A DNA stretch of 64,000 bases from Streptomyces nojiriensis. GTDB lineage: Bacteria > Actinomycetota > Actinomycetes > Streptomycetales > Streptomycetaceae. The position numbers were made by a program, and so were the translations under genes. Below the pieces are notes generated by a model, which did not search any database, was not told where the DNA came from, and was given only the letters and a program-made list of their open reading frames with translations. The stretch spans positions 558,001-622,000 of the forward strand of contig NZ_CP071139.1 of assembly GCF_017639205.1 (NCBI RefSeq). The letters are read 5' to 3'. The stretch's first letter is position 1; every line of letters starts with the position of its first letter. Shown piece by piece: positions 1-8,027 of the stretch.

Positions 1-89
1 GAGAGCGACCCGGCCGTTCGCGGGCAGGCTGTGAGCGTCCGGGGCGGTCCCGGTCGGTGAGTTCCACGAGCGCGAGGGAGAGAAAAGCC

Positions 90-275
90 ATGGAGGGTAC
101 GGAGGACAGGCGTGAGAAGTCGGGAAAGGGTCGTGCGGAACAGGCGCAGGAGCATCCCGGTCCGGACCCGGTGCACCCCGAGGCCAGCAAGCGGGTCGAG
201 GGCAAGAGCCCGGAGGAACTGAGGCGGCGGCAGGAGCGCAAGTCGACCCGTACGGGCGACGACGACGCGGAGTAG
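90..275 (+). CDS. small highly charged hypothetical protein
   Basis: A 61-residue, very hydrophilic protein dominated by Glu, Lys, Arg and Asp, with no hydrophobic stretch, signal peptide or cysteine. The ATG is chosen over an in-frame GTG at 57 because AGGGAG (75-80) lies nine bases upstream of it. Composition suggests an intrinsically disordered cytoplasmic protein, like many small stress-associated actinobacterial proteins, but no family is recognised and no function is proposed. It stands alone, with the next gene on the opposite strand. Confidence 0.5.
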   Translation: MEGTEDRREKSGKGRAEQAQEHPGPDPVHPEASKRVEGKSPEELRRRQERKSTRTGDDDAE

Positions 276-317
276 TGGAGTAGCGGGGCGGGGTGGGGCG
301 GGGGGCTGCGGCGAGGC

Positions 318-710
318 CTACGGGCCCTCGTCGTAGGTCCCCGCCTCGATCTCCAGGGCTAGCTCCTGGAGGACCCCGATCGAGGAGATGTCCGTCCGCC
401 CGCTGTCGTGCACCATCGCGAGGCTGGTGAACGCCAGGCTGAAGCCCGAGACCATGGTGTGCAGGGCCGGCCCGAGGGCCTCCGCCACCAGGGCCGCCAC
501 CTGCTGCGGGGAGGCGTCGGCCGGCACCCTGATCGACGGCAGCATCTCGTTCAGGAGAAGAGTGGCCACACCGGCCGTCGGCGGCGACCCGGTGCCGTCC
601 TCCCCGGCCTCGCCGCTCCCGTCGCTCTCCCCGGCCTCGGCGGCCCGGCGGATGTCCTGGGCGTCGGTGAGGATGGCGATCACTCGCTTGAGTACCTCTG
701 CGCGTTCCAT
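318..710 (-). CDS. hypothetical protein, 130 aa
   Basis: The frame is open further upstream, but the extra N-terminus is low-complexity Arg/Gly/Ala sequence, so the ATG beginning MERAEVLKRV is taken as the start. The protein has an acidic Gly/Ser-rich segment (about residues 27-42) followed by a helical C-terminal half with several conserved-looking hydrophobic positions. No transmembrane segment or signal peptide is visible. Family not recognised. No strong ribosome-binding site is visible, so the start is uncertain. Confidence 0.5.
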   Translation of the reverse strand: MERAEVLKRVIAILTDAQDIRRAAEAGESDGSGEAGEDGTGSPPTAGVATLLLNEMLPSIRVPADASPQQVAALVAEALGPALHTMVSGFSLAFTSLAMVHDSGRTDISSIGVLQELALEIEAGTYDEGP

Positions 711-907
711 CTGCGGAGCGTAGCCCCGAGCCCCGGACCGGCGCCGGAGTTCGCCCCCGCCAGGCGCTGCCCGGCCCTGCCCCAGCCCGGCCCCGGCCCT
801 GCTCCGCCTCACGGGGCATCGGCCCCGATCGGGGGCGGATGCATGACCGCGGCCGAGCCGGGCAGGCGCGCCGTCACGACACGGATCGATGGAGGGAGCT
901 GTCACTC

Positions 908-1267
908 ATGTCCGAGAACGTCTGGGCCTACCGCGTCACCGTTGACCGCATCACGGATGTGGACCTGACCGGCTACAAGGTGGAGGCGGCCGACGGCAGC
1001 ATCGGAAAGGTCGACAAGCACTCCGACGAGGCGGGATCGGCTTATCTGGTCGTGGACACCGGCCCGTGGGTCTTCGGCAGGGAGGTCCTCCTCCCCGCGG
1101 GCACCGTCACCGGTATCGATGTGGAGGAGAAGCGGATCCGCGTCGGCCTGACCAGGGAACAGGTCAAGGACGCGCCGGAGTTCATCCGGGACGAGCATCT
1201 GGAGAGCACCGACTACCGGCAGCTGCTGGGCGGTTACTACGGCATCATCCCGCCGCGCTGGCTGTGA
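908..1267 (+). CDS. PRC-barrel domain protein
   Basis: A 119-residue protein with a PRC-barrel-type core (about residues 15-75): DLTGYKVEAADGSIGKVD followed by AYLVVDTGPWVFGREVLLP. PRC-barrel domains are small beta-barrels named after the photosynthetic reaction centre H subunit and RimM; in Streptomyces such stand-alone proteins are uncharacterised and often associated with stress loci. The start follows GGAGGGAG (891-898) by nine bases. A close paralogue lies at 44456-44839 with the same KVDKHS, YLVVDTG and EVLLPA blocks and the same C-terminal YYGI segment. A strong terminator follows. Confidence 0.85.
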   Translation: MSENVWAYRVTVDRITDVDLTGYKVEAADGSIGKVDKHSDEAGSAYLVVDTGPWVFGREVLLPAGTVTGIDVEEKRIRVGLTREQVKDAPEFIRDEHLESTDYRQLLGGYYGIIPPRWL

Positions 1268-1296
1268 TCCACCGCCGGAGGACTTGCCTCTCGCGC

Positions 1297-1328
1297 GGGC
1301 GCCGGGCCGTACTCGCGGCCCGGCGCCC
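1297..1328. terminator. intrinsic terminator hairpin
   Basis: Perfect 12-bp inverted repeat, GGGCGCCGGGCC paired with GGCCCGGCGCCC around an eight-base loop, 29 bases after the PRC-barrel stop. Like most Streptomyces terminators it has no U-tract. Confidence 0.75.
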
Positions 1329-1384
1329 ACGGGTGCGCCACGGTTGCGGACCCTCCCGGGCCGGGCCCGGCACATACTGGACAC

Positions 1385-2293
1385 ATGGCGAGGGCGACGA
1401 CGGTCCAGCGGATCAGGCGGCAGGCCGGCGAGGCGGTCTTCCTGCGCGTCGCCGGGCCGGACGGGCCCCGGAACAGGGCACGGATCCACACGGCCCCCGG
1501 GCCCCGGTGGTTCGCACCGGACCGGCCGGTGCGAAGGGTCCACGGGGACGCGTCGATGTTCGTCGGCGGGCTGGCCGCCCTGCTGCTCCAGTCCCTGCAC
1601 CCCCTCGCGATGGCTGCCGTGGCGGCGCACTCGGGGTACCGGGGTGACCCGTGGGGGCGGCTGCAGCGCACCAGTACCTTCCTGGCCGTCACCACCTTCG
1701 GTACGAGCTCCGACGCCGAGGCGGCGGTGGCCCGCGTACGCGAGGTGCACGCGCGCGTCCGGGGGCGGACGCCCGACGGCATCCCGTACCGGGCCGACGA
1801 TCCGGAGCTGCTGACGTGGGTGCACGTCGCCGAGGCGGACTGTTTCCTGCGGGCCCACCAGCGGTACGGCAGACGGCCGTTGGACCCCGCGGGCTGCGAC
1901 GCGTACCTCGCCGACACGGCGCGCGTGGCCCGCGCGCTGGGGGCGGACCGGCCGCCGGAGAGCGTGCAGGAGCTGGCTGCGCGGATGGCGCGGTACCGGC
2001 CCGGCCTGCGGCCGACGGCCGCCTCCCGGGACACGGCCCGGTTCCTGCTGACCGATCCCCCGCTGCCGGGGGCCGCCCGGCTGCCGTACGCGCTGCTGGC
2101 GGCGGCGGCCGTGGATCTGCTGCCGCCCTGGGCGAAGTCCGCCGAGGCGCCCGCGGCCGCCCGAATCCCACCCTTCGCCGCTCGCGCGGGCGGCCAGGCC
2201 GTGACCCGCGCGATCCGCTGGGCGCTGCCGCCGGCTCCCCCGCCGCCCCCGCCCGGCCGGGGGCGGGCCTCTCAGTACTCCTCGTCCGGGTAA
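1385..2293 (+). CDS. oxygenase MpaB family protein (DUF2236)
   Basis: A 302-residue protein of the DUF2236 / MpaB / rubber-oxygenase (Lcp) catalytic family, haem-dependent helical proteins that include latex-clearing oxygenase. Recognisable blocks are the N-terminal VHGDASMFVGG, the SLHPLAMAAVAAHSGY segment (about residues 70-86) and the following RLQRTSTFLAVTTFGT region. A further WVHVAEADCF block (about 142-151) matches the family. The C-terminus ends in a Pro-rich tail that overlaps the converging next gene by 22 bases. The start has a -10-like CATACT (1373-1378) just upstream and no clear ribosome-binding site, suggesting a leaderless message. Substrate unknown. Confidence 0.8.
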   Translation: MARATTVQRIRRQAGEAVFLRVAGPDGPRNRARIHTAPGPRWFAPDRPVRRVHGDASMFVGGLAALLLQSLHPLAMAAVAAHSGYRGDPWGRLQRTSTFLAVTTFGTSSDAEAAVARVREVHARVRGRTPDGIPYRADDPELLTWVHVAEADCFLRAHQRYGRRPLDPAGCDAYLADTARVARALGADRPPESVQELAARMARYRPGLRPTAASRDTARFLLTDPPLPGAARLPYALLAAAAVDLLPPWAKSAEAPAAARIPPFAARAGGQAVTRAIRWALPPAPPPPPPGRGRASQYSSSG

Positions 2294-2580
2294 CCCCAAC
2301 GGACCTGCGGCTCGGCTCCTGCCGCCACCGCGGCGACCGTCGCCGCGAAGACCCCCTCGAAGTGCGGTTGCCACAGGTAGAAGCGGGAGGTGCCGAGCGG
2401 GAAGTCGGAGTCCCCGGAGACGAAGTAGGAGCCGGCGTCGTCCACCGCCACCCCGATGGTGACCTGGTCGGCTATGTCCTCCTCGTACATCAGCTCCTGC
2501 AGGGCGCGGACGATCGCCCAGGCCTGCGGCTCGTCGGCGACGCCGGTGACGGTGAAAGCAAGATCGATGTTCACTGACAT
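2272..2580 (-). CDS. hypothetical protein, 102 aa
   Basis: A compact 102-residue acidic protein without signal peptide or membrane segment. It alternates beta-like segments (NIDLAFTVTG, VTIGVAVDDAGSYFVSG) with one helix (PQAWAIVRALQELMYEE) and ends RWGYPDEEY. The pattern resembles small immunity-type or Imm1-like proteins, but no family can be named with confidence. It converges on and overlaps the end of the MpaB-family gene, and no toxin gene is adjacent. Confidence 0.6.
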   Translation of the reverse strand: MSVNIDLAFTVTGVADEPQAWAIVRALQELMYEEDIADQVTIGVAVDDAGSYFVSGDSDFPLGTSRFYLWQPHFEGVFAATVAAVAAGAEPQVRWGYPDEEY

Positions 2581-2683
2581 GCCGGAAGGATAGGCGGGGC
2601 CACTGACACCGCGGGCGGGTGGCGATCCCGGACGGCCGGGAGGTTCCGGGGCCGTGACAGGGGACCTCAGCCCCGACAGATCG

Positions 2684-2699
2684 TTCGTTGTTTACCGAA
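2684..2699. promoter_or_regulatory. putative operator of the winged-helix regulator
   Basis: The 16-mer TTCGTTGTTTACCGAA is an imperfect inverted repeat ending 21 bases before the regulator's ATG. It matches the element before the EamA transporter (3490-3505) as TTCGkTnnnnACCGAA, and both copies are followed by AT. This suggests autoregulation plus control of the transporter by the same protein. The binding is inferred, not shown. Confidence 0.6.
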
Positions 2700-2720
2700 A
2701 TCATGGGGCATCCTGGACGT

Positions 2721-3458
2721 ATGAACGAAACGCATCCGGGGCCGACCTCCGCGGGCGGAGCGGCCCCTGCGGCCCTGCTGGCCGCCTTCGCCGCCGCCCT
2801 GGCCGACGAGACGCGGGCCGCGATCTGCATGACGCTGCTGGAGGGGCGCGCCTGGACCGCGGGCGAGCTGGCCCGGATCACCGCGGTGGCACCCTCCACC
2901 ATCAGCGGCCATCTGACCCGGCTGCTCGACGCGGGCATCTGTGTGACCGAGCGGCAGGGCCGCCACAGCTACGTGCGCATCGCCGACGGCGCGACCGCCC
3001 GCCTGCTCGACGACCTCGCCTGCCACGCCATTCCGGACCGCGACGCGGCGCACGCCGTGCCCGTGGTCGCCGCGCCCGACCCGCTGGTCCGCGCCCGGAC
3101 CTGCTACGACCACTTCGCCGGGCGGCTCGGCATGGCGGTGACCGACGCGATGGAGCGGCGCGGGCTGCTGCACACGCAGGACGCGTTCGAACTGACGGAG
3201 GCCGGCCGGGCCTGGTGCGCCGAAGCGGGCATCAGCCTGGCCGGCGAGGGGCGCAGGCCGCTGGCGAGCTCCTGCCTGGACTGGACCGAACGGCGCCGCC
3301 ACCTGGGCGGCCTCGCCGGGGCGCGGCTGTGTGCGCGGGCCTTCGAGGAGGAGTGGGTGGTGCGCCCGGCGGGCGGCGGGCGGGCGCTGGAGGTGACCGG
3401 TGCCGGGGGGCGGGCCTTCGGCGATCTGCTGGGGCTCACACCGGAGGCGTGGAGCTGA
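2721..3458 (+). CDS. winged-helix (ArsR-type) transcriptional regulator
   Basis: A 245-residue regulator with an N-terminal winged-helix DNA-binding domain (about residues 15-90): LADETRAAICMTLLEGRAWTAGELA, the recognition-helix region VAPSTISGHLTRLLDAG, and the wing VTERQGRHSYVRIA. The C-terminal 150 residues (HFAGRLGMAVTDAM, ASSCLDWTERRRHLGG) match larger ArsR-like regulators of Streptomyces rather than the small metal sensors, and no Cys metal site is evident. The ATG at 2721 is preferred over an in-frame GTG/TTG-type start inside the putative operator. The next gene downstream, an EamA exporter, carries the same operator, so this regulator probably controls drug or metabolite export. Confidence 0.85.
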   Translation: MNETHPGPTSAGGAAPAALLAAFAAALADETRAAICMTLLEGRAWTAGELARITAVAPSTISGHLTRLLDAGICVTERQGRHSYVRIADGATARLLDDLACHAIPDRDAAHAVPVVAAPDPLVRARTCYDHFAGRLGMAVTDAMERRGLLHTQDAFELTEAGRAWCAEAGISLAGEGRRPLASSCLDWTERRRHLGGLAGARLCARAFEEEWVVRPAGGGRALEVTGAGGRAFGDLLGLTPEAWS

Positions 3459-3489
3459 GCCGCAGCCCCAGGCACGAAGGAAGCATTAA

Positions 3490-3505
3490 TTCGGTCGACA
3501 CCGAA
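3490..3505. promoter_or_regulatory. palindromic operator before EamA transporter
   Basis: TTCGGTCGACACCGAA: perfect 6-bp arms TTCGGT/ACCGAA around CGAC, 24 bases before the transporter ATG. It shares half-site sequence and spacing with the element in front of the regulator gene (2684-2699). A TAGGGT hexamer just before the start may be the -10 of a near-leaderless promoter. Confidence 0.65.
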
Positions 3506-3529
3506 ATGTTGCAGCCGTAGGGTGGGCGC

Positions 3530-4471
3530 ATGACGTTCCGCTCGAGTTCGATCCCGCCCGGCGTCCTCACGGTCGGCGCCGTCACCTTCACGGTGTTCGC
3601 CTGGGCCTCCGCCTTCGTCTCCATCCGCAGCGCGGGGGCCGCTTTCTCGCCCGGCGCCCTGGCTCTCGGCCGGCTGCTGGCCGCCTCGCTGGTACTCGTG
3701 GTGCTGCTCCTGATCAGCCGCCAGGGCCTGCCGCCCCGCGAGGCCTGGCGCGGGATCCTGGTGTCCGGCGTGGTGTGGTTCTGCGGCTACACGATCGTCC
3801 TGAACTGGGGTGAACGGCTGGTCGACGCGGGCACGGCGTCGCTGCTCGTGAACACCGGGCCCATCCTCATGGCGCTCCTCGCGGCCCGCCTCCTCGGCGA
3901 GGCGCTGCCCCCGCGGCTCCTGGTGGGCATGGCCGTCTCCTTCGCCGGGGCGGTGGTCGTGGGCCTGTCCATGTCGTCCGGGGACGGCGGCTCGACCTCG
4001 GTTCTCGGGGTCGTACTCTGCCTGCTCGCGGCGGTGGCCTACGCGTCCGGCGTCATCGCCCAGAAGCCCGCGCTCTCCTACGGCACTCCCCTGCAGGTCA
4101 CCGCCTTCGCCTGCCTGACGGGAACGGTGGCCTGCCTGCCCTTCACCGGCCGGCTGATCGCGGAGCTGCCCCAGGCGCCGGTGTCCGCGACCTTGAACAT
4201 GGTCTACCTGGGTGTGGTGCCGACCGCCCTCGCCTTCACCACGTGGACCTACGCCCTGGCGCGCATGCCCGCCGGCAAGCTGGGGGCGACCACGTACGCC
4301 GTCCCGGCCATCGTCGTGCTGCTGAGCTGGGCCCTCCTGGGTGAGGTGCCGGCCTGGCTGACCCTCCTCGGCGGGGCGCTCTGCCTGGCCGGTGTGGCCG
4401 TCTCCCGGTACGCGCCGCGCGCCTCGCGGACTCCCGCCGAGGACAGCCCGCTCGGTGCGGGCCGGACCTGA
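3530..4471 (+). CDS. EamA/DMT-family transporter
   Basis: A 313-residue integral membrane protein of the drug/metabolite transporter superfamily with two EamA repeats (about residues 12-140 and 155-290) and ten predicted helices. Family-typical positions include FAWASAFVSIRSAG in helix 1, GALALGRLLAAS in helix 2, LVNTGPILMALLAARLLGE at the end of repeat 1 and PAIVVLLSWALLGEVP in repeat 2. Members export amino acids, metabolites or drugs; the substrate cannot be told from sequence. The palindrome upstream links it to the preceding regulator. A PanE-type reductase follows 53 bases downstream on the same strand. Confidence 0.9.
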   Translation: MTFRSSSIPPGVLTVGAVTFTVFAWASAFVSIRSAGAAFSPGALALGRLLAASLVLVVLLLISRQGLPPREAWRGILVSGVVWFCGYTIVLNWGERLVDAGTASLLVNTGPILMALLAARLLGEALPPRLLVGMAVSFAGAVVVGLSMSSGDGGSTSVLGVVLCLLAAVAYASGVIAQKPALSYGTPLQVTAFACLTGTVACLPFTGRLIAELPQAPVSATLNMVYLGVVPTALAFTTWTYALARMPAGKLGATTYAVPAIVVLLSWALLGEVPAWLTLLGGALCLAGVAVSRYAPRASRTPAEDSPLGAGRT

Positions 4472-4524
4472 CCACCTCTGTCATCTCCCCGCTCCCCTCC
4501 CCCTCCCTCGAAAGGCACCCCTTC

Positions 4525-5454
4525 ATGAGGATCCTCACGGTCGGCGCCGGCGCCGTCGGCGGCTTCTTCGGCGCCCGGCTCGCCACGGCGGGCCAGGACG
4601 TCACCTTCCTGGTCCGACCGGGCCGCGCGAAGGCCCTGGAGGCCCGCGGCCTGCGCGTTGCGGGGCAGGGGGAGGAGCTCCGCCTCACGCCGAACCTGGT
4701 GACGGCCGGCGCCGTGGGCGGACCGTACGACCTGGTCCTGCTCTCGGTGAAGGCGACCGCCCTGGACACGGCCCTGGCGGACATCGAACCCGCCGTCGGC
4801 CCGGACACCGCCGTCGTCCCCCTGCTCAACGGGGTCGCCCACCTCCAGACGCTCGTCGCTCGCCTGGGGGCCGGAGTGGTCCTGGGCGGCGTCGCGAAGG
4901 TGGTCACCACCTTGAGCGACGACGGGGACATCCTCCGCATGGCTCCGCCCGCGGTCGTCCTGACCGGCGAGCTCGACGCACGCCCGTCGGCCCGGGTGGA
5001 CGCGATCCGCGGCGTGCTGGCCGAGGCCGGCATCGACTCGCCGGCGACCGAGGACATCGTCGCGGCCATGTGGCACAAGTGGGTCTTCATCTCCACCCTC
5101 GTCGCCCTGACCTGCCTGATGCGGGGCACGGTCGGAGAGGTGAACGCCGTTCCGGGCGGGGCGGACCTGGCCGCGGCGCTGATCTCCGAAACGGCGGCGG
5201 TGGCGGAGGCCGCGGGCCACCCGGTGACCGGGGCGGAGCTCGCCTTCACCACGTCGACCGTCACGAGCCCCAGCTCCCCGCTCACCCCGTCCCTGTACCG
5301 CGACCTCGTCGCCGGAGCACCGACGGAGGCCGACCACGTCCTGACCGACCTCACGCTCCGAGCCCGCGCGCTGGGCGTGGCCACTCCCCTGCTGGACCTC
5401 GCCGCCCTCCAGCTGCGCGTGCACGAGCACCGGCTCGCCGCGGAACGCCCCTGA
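4525..5454 (+). CDS. 2-dehydropantoate 2-reductase family protein (PanE/ApbA-like)
   Basis: A 309-residue NAD(P)-dependent reductase. The Rossmann motif GAGAVGGFFGARLA is at residues 7-20, NGV (about residue 94) and the WHKWVFISTL helix (about 188-197) fit the ketopantoate reductase family, whose core enzyme reduces 2-dehydropantoate to pantoate in coenzyme A synthesis. Streptomyces carry several paralogues, so the true substrate is uncertain. It lies 53 bases after the exporter and could be co-transcribed with it. Confidence 0.85.
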   Translation: MRILTVGAGAVGGFFGARLATAGQDVTFLVRPGRAKALEARGLRVAGQGEELRLTPNLVTAGAVGGPYDLVLLSVKATALDTALADIEPAVGPDTAVVPLLNGVAHLQTLVARLGAGVVLGGVAKVVTTLSDDGDILRMAPPAVVLTGELDARPSARVDAIRGVLAEAGIDSPATEDIVAAMWHKWVFISTLVALTCLMRGTVGEVNAVPGGADLAAALISETAAVAEAAGHPVTGAELAFTTSTVTSPSSPLTPSLYRDLVAGAPTEADHVLTDLTLRARALGVATPLLDLAALQLRVHEHRLAAERP

Positions 5455-5575
5455 GGGCCCGCTCGTACCCGGCGCGACCGCCGTACGCACTCACCCGGAT
5501 GCCCCGCCCGTTGGGCATCCGGGCAGCCGGGCCGTTGACTGGGAGGTCCGGAGGTCCGGAAACACCGGTGGAGGC

Positions 5576-6088
5576 ATGGTGGCGAGGGTCGCGTGGTCGC
5601 GTGGTGCTGCAGGTGCGGTGGTGCTGTCGGTGGTGGCGCTCGGCGCCGCGGGCTGTTCGGACGGTGAGGGCACCCCGTCCGGCGCCGTGTCGAGCGCCGC
5701 GTCGGCTGTGAAGTCCGCCGGCGAGGCGCTCTCGTCGGCCGCTGCCGAGGCCTCGAAGGCCGCCGAATCGGCGGCTGCCGTAGCGAAGGACAAGCTCGCC
5801 GAGGTGAAGGACGGGGTCGGTGCCAAGGACGAGGTGTCCCTGGGCACCGTGACCACCGACGGCGACGGATACACGACGGTCCCCGTGACCGCGCGGAACA
5901 CCGACGACGCGACGAAGTCGTTCGCCGTGCAGGTCGAGTTCAAGGACGAGAGCGGCAATCTCGTCGACACCGTGGTCGTGACGATCAAGGACGTCGCCGG
6001 GAAGGGCACGGGGCAGGGAACGGCCCGCAGTACGCACAAACTGTCGGGCACGGTCTCGGCGCAGACCGGTTCGGCCCTGCGCTACTGA
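5576..6088 (+). CDS. lipoprotein with FxLYD-like domain
   Basis: A 170-residue exported lipoprotein. The signal peptide ends in the lipobox ALGAAGC with Cys27 as the lipidated residue. Residues 40-85 are a long Ala/Ser/Lys/Glu helix that is probably a coiled-coil stalk, and residues 90-170 form a beta-rich domain (LGTVTTDGDGYTTVPVTARN, SFAVQVEFKDESGNLVDTVVV) typical of FxLYD-like immunoglobulin folds. The family is common on actinobacterial surfaces without a defined role. It is monocistronic. Confidence 0.75.
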   Translation: MVARVAWSRGAAGAVVLSVVALGAAGCSDGEGTPSGAVSSAASAVKSAGEALSSAAAEASKAAESAAAVAKDKLAEVKDGVGAKDEVSLGTVTTDGDGYTTVPVTARNTDDATKSFAVQVEFKDESGNLVDTVVVTIKDVAGKGTGQGTARSTHKLSGTVSAQTGSALRY

Positions 6089-6122
6089 GCCCGGGCCGCA
6101 CCCTGCTCCGCGCCATCCGGGG

Positions 6123-6467
6123 TCAGCAGTTGTCGCCCACCCCGTCGATCTTCGAGCCGAAGCGGCCGCTGTAGTTGCTCGCGTAGTCGCCGCTGCGGAC
6201 CGGTCGGCACTCCTTGCCGGTCGCCCAGTCGATGAAGGCCCCGCTCCTGTTGGCCCGGAACGACCCCACATGGTTCACGAACCTGCTGGGGAGGTCCACA
6301 TAGCCGCCGCGCCAGACGTAGAGATCCCCGGTCCCGTCCTGGTACCGCCACAGACAGATCGCGTTGGCGGGGCACGCGGGCAGGGCCTGAGCGGGTGGGA
6401 TGGAAGTGAGTGAGACCAGCGCCACCGCGCCGGCGACCAACAGGGTGCGTAAGTGACGTGTCCTCAT
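6123..6467 (-). CDS. secreted peptidase inhibitor family I36 protein
   Basis: A 114-residue secreted protein. The signal peptide (residues 1-28, ending PPAQA) precedes a Cys-containing domain of about 85 residues with CPANAICLWRYQDGTG, a YVDLPSRFVNHVGSFRANRSG block and the closing Cys. This is the inhibitor I36 / SMI-type beta-gamma-crystallin-like pattern found in many Streptomyces secreted proteins; the prototype inhibits a metalloproteinase. The start follows GGGGAGG by six bases. Inhibitory activity is inferred from family only. Confidence 0.8.
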   Translation of the reverse strand: MRTRHLRTLLVAGAVALVSLTSIPPAQALPACPANAICLWRYQDGTGDLYVWRGGYVDLPSRFVNHVGSFRANRSGAFIDWATGKECRPVRSGDYASNYSGRFGSKIDGVGDNC

Positions 6468-6705
6468 GCGGATCCTCCCCTTCGTCCCGTTCTCCTCCCA
6501 TCGTCCTCGCCCGCACGCCGACGCAGCCGGCAACACCCCGATCCTCCCCGCCTCTTCACCACATCTCCCCGAGCGGCTTCGTGCGCGCCCGGCCCACGCC
6601 GCCTCATGGGACCCGGATGGCTCCTCGCCGTTACCGCCGGCGGCGGCCTGGGTGCGGTATACGTCCTCTGGGGGTGCCTCGATGCCGGCGAAGGGAGTGG
6701 GTTGC

Positions 6706-7938
6706 GTGGAGCGGACCACCTGCTGCGTGGTGGGCGGAGGGCCCGCCGGGATGGTGCTGGCGCTGTTGCTGGCCCGGGCCGGGGTGGAGGTGACCGTGCT
6801 GGAGAAGCACGGTGACTTCCTGCGCGACTTCCGCGGTGACACCGTGCACCCGTCCACCCTGTCGCTGCTGGACGACATCGGTCTGGCGGAACGCTTCGCC
6901 CGGCTGCCGCAGCGGCGCGTCAGCTCGGTGCAGCTGCCCATCGCGCCCGACCGGTCCCTCGTCACGGTCGGGGACATCGGAGCGCTGCGGGGGAAGTACA
7001 ACTACATCGCGATGGTGCCGCAGTGGGACCTGCTCGACCTGCTCGCCGACGAAGCACGCCGGGAGCCCTCCTTCCGCCTGCGCATGAACACCGAGGCGAC
7101 CTCCTTCCTGATCGAGCGCGGAAGGGTCACGGGCGTGCGGTACCGGACCTCGGACGGCGGCACCGGTGAGCTCAGGGCCTCGCTGACCGTGGCCTGCGAC
7201 GGACGCGGCTCGCTGGCCAGAGCGCTGCCCGAGCTGGGGCTGGAGGAGTTCCCGTGCCCCATGGACGCCTGGTGGTTCCGGGTGCCGCGCCGCGAGGAGG
7301 ACCCCAGCGGGCTCGTCGGCGGCCTCGGGGACAGGCTGTTCGTCGCCCTCATCGACCGCGGCGACTACTGGCAGTGCGCGGCGCTCATCCCCAAGGGGTC
7401 CGACGCCGGGCGCCGCGCCGAGGGCCTGGGGGCGTTCATGGCGCAGTTCGCGGAGGCGGTCCCCTGGCTGGCCGACCGGGCCGGTGCCGTCACCTCCTGG
7501 GACGAGGTCAAACTGCTCGACGTACGGCTCGACCGGCTGCGCCGCTGGCACCGCCCGGGGCTGTTGTGCATCGGCGACTCCGCCCATGCCATGTCGCCGG
7601 TGTTCGGCATCGGCATCAACCTCGCCGTGCAGGACGCGGTGGCCGCGGCCCGTCACCTGGTGGGCCCGTTGCGCGAGGGCACCGTAGGGCTGCGGGACGT
7701 ACGCCGCGTACAGTGCCGGCGTCTGCCCACCACCGTGGCCACCCAGGGGCTCCAGCGCCTCGCGCACGCCAAGGTCGTCGGGCCGCTGCTGGCCGGCCGT
7801 GCCGCGTTCGGAAATCCCCGGCGGGCGAAGCGGCTGACCGAGCTCCTGACCGACTCGCGCCGGCTGAACCGGCTGCCGGCCTACTTCCTCGCCTACGGGG
7901 CCCTGCGCGAGCGGCCCCCGCGGGAATCCCTCCGCTGA
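6706..7938 (+). CDS. FAD-dependent monooxygenase
   Basis: A 410-residue class A flavoprotein hydroxylase. It has the dinucleotide motif GGGPAGM (about residues 9-15), the RGDTVHPSTLSLLDDIGL block, the CDGRGS motif near the middle and the GD motif CIGDSAHAMSPVFGIG followed by NLAVQDA. These enzymes use NAD(P)H and FAD to hydroxylate aromatic or related substrates. The GTG at 6706 is chosen because AAGGGAG lies eight bases upstream and the product then begins directly before the Rossmann fold; an ATG at 6682 is the alternative. A cytochrome P450 starts 89 bases downstream on the same strand, but no biosynthetic core enzyme is near. Confidence 0.85.
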   Translation: MERTTCCVVGGGPAGMVLALLLARAGVEVTVLEKHGDFLRDFRGDTVHPSTLSLLDDIGLAERFARLPQRRVSSVQLPIAPDRSLVTVGDIGALRGKYNYIAMVPQWDLLDLLADEARREPSFRLRMNTEATSFLIERGRVTGVRYRTSDGGTGELRASLTVACDGRGSLARALPELGLEEFPCPMDAWWFRVPRREEDPSGLVGGLGDRLFVALIDRGDYWQCAALIPKGSDAGRRAEGLGAFMAQFAEAVPWLADRAGAVTSWDEVKLLDVRLDRLRRWHRPGLLCIGDSAHAMSPVFGIGINLAVQDAVAAARHLVGPLREGTVGLRDVRRVQCRRLPTTVATQGLQRLAHAKVVGPLLAGRAAFGNPRRAKRLTELLTDSRRLNRLPAYFLAYGALRERPPRESLR

Positions 7939-8027
7939 CCCCGCCGGAGGCCGAAAAGTGACGTATCGGGATGGTCAGGCGGATAACCTCGCTCCCACAG
8001 CGAGGACGACACGCTCCGGGAGGCCTC

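Noticed and set aside
902..2938. 678-codon minus-strand frame opposite the PRC-barrel and MpaB genes
   Set aside because: No recognisable domain, conflicts with two supported plus-strand genes and one minus-strand gene.
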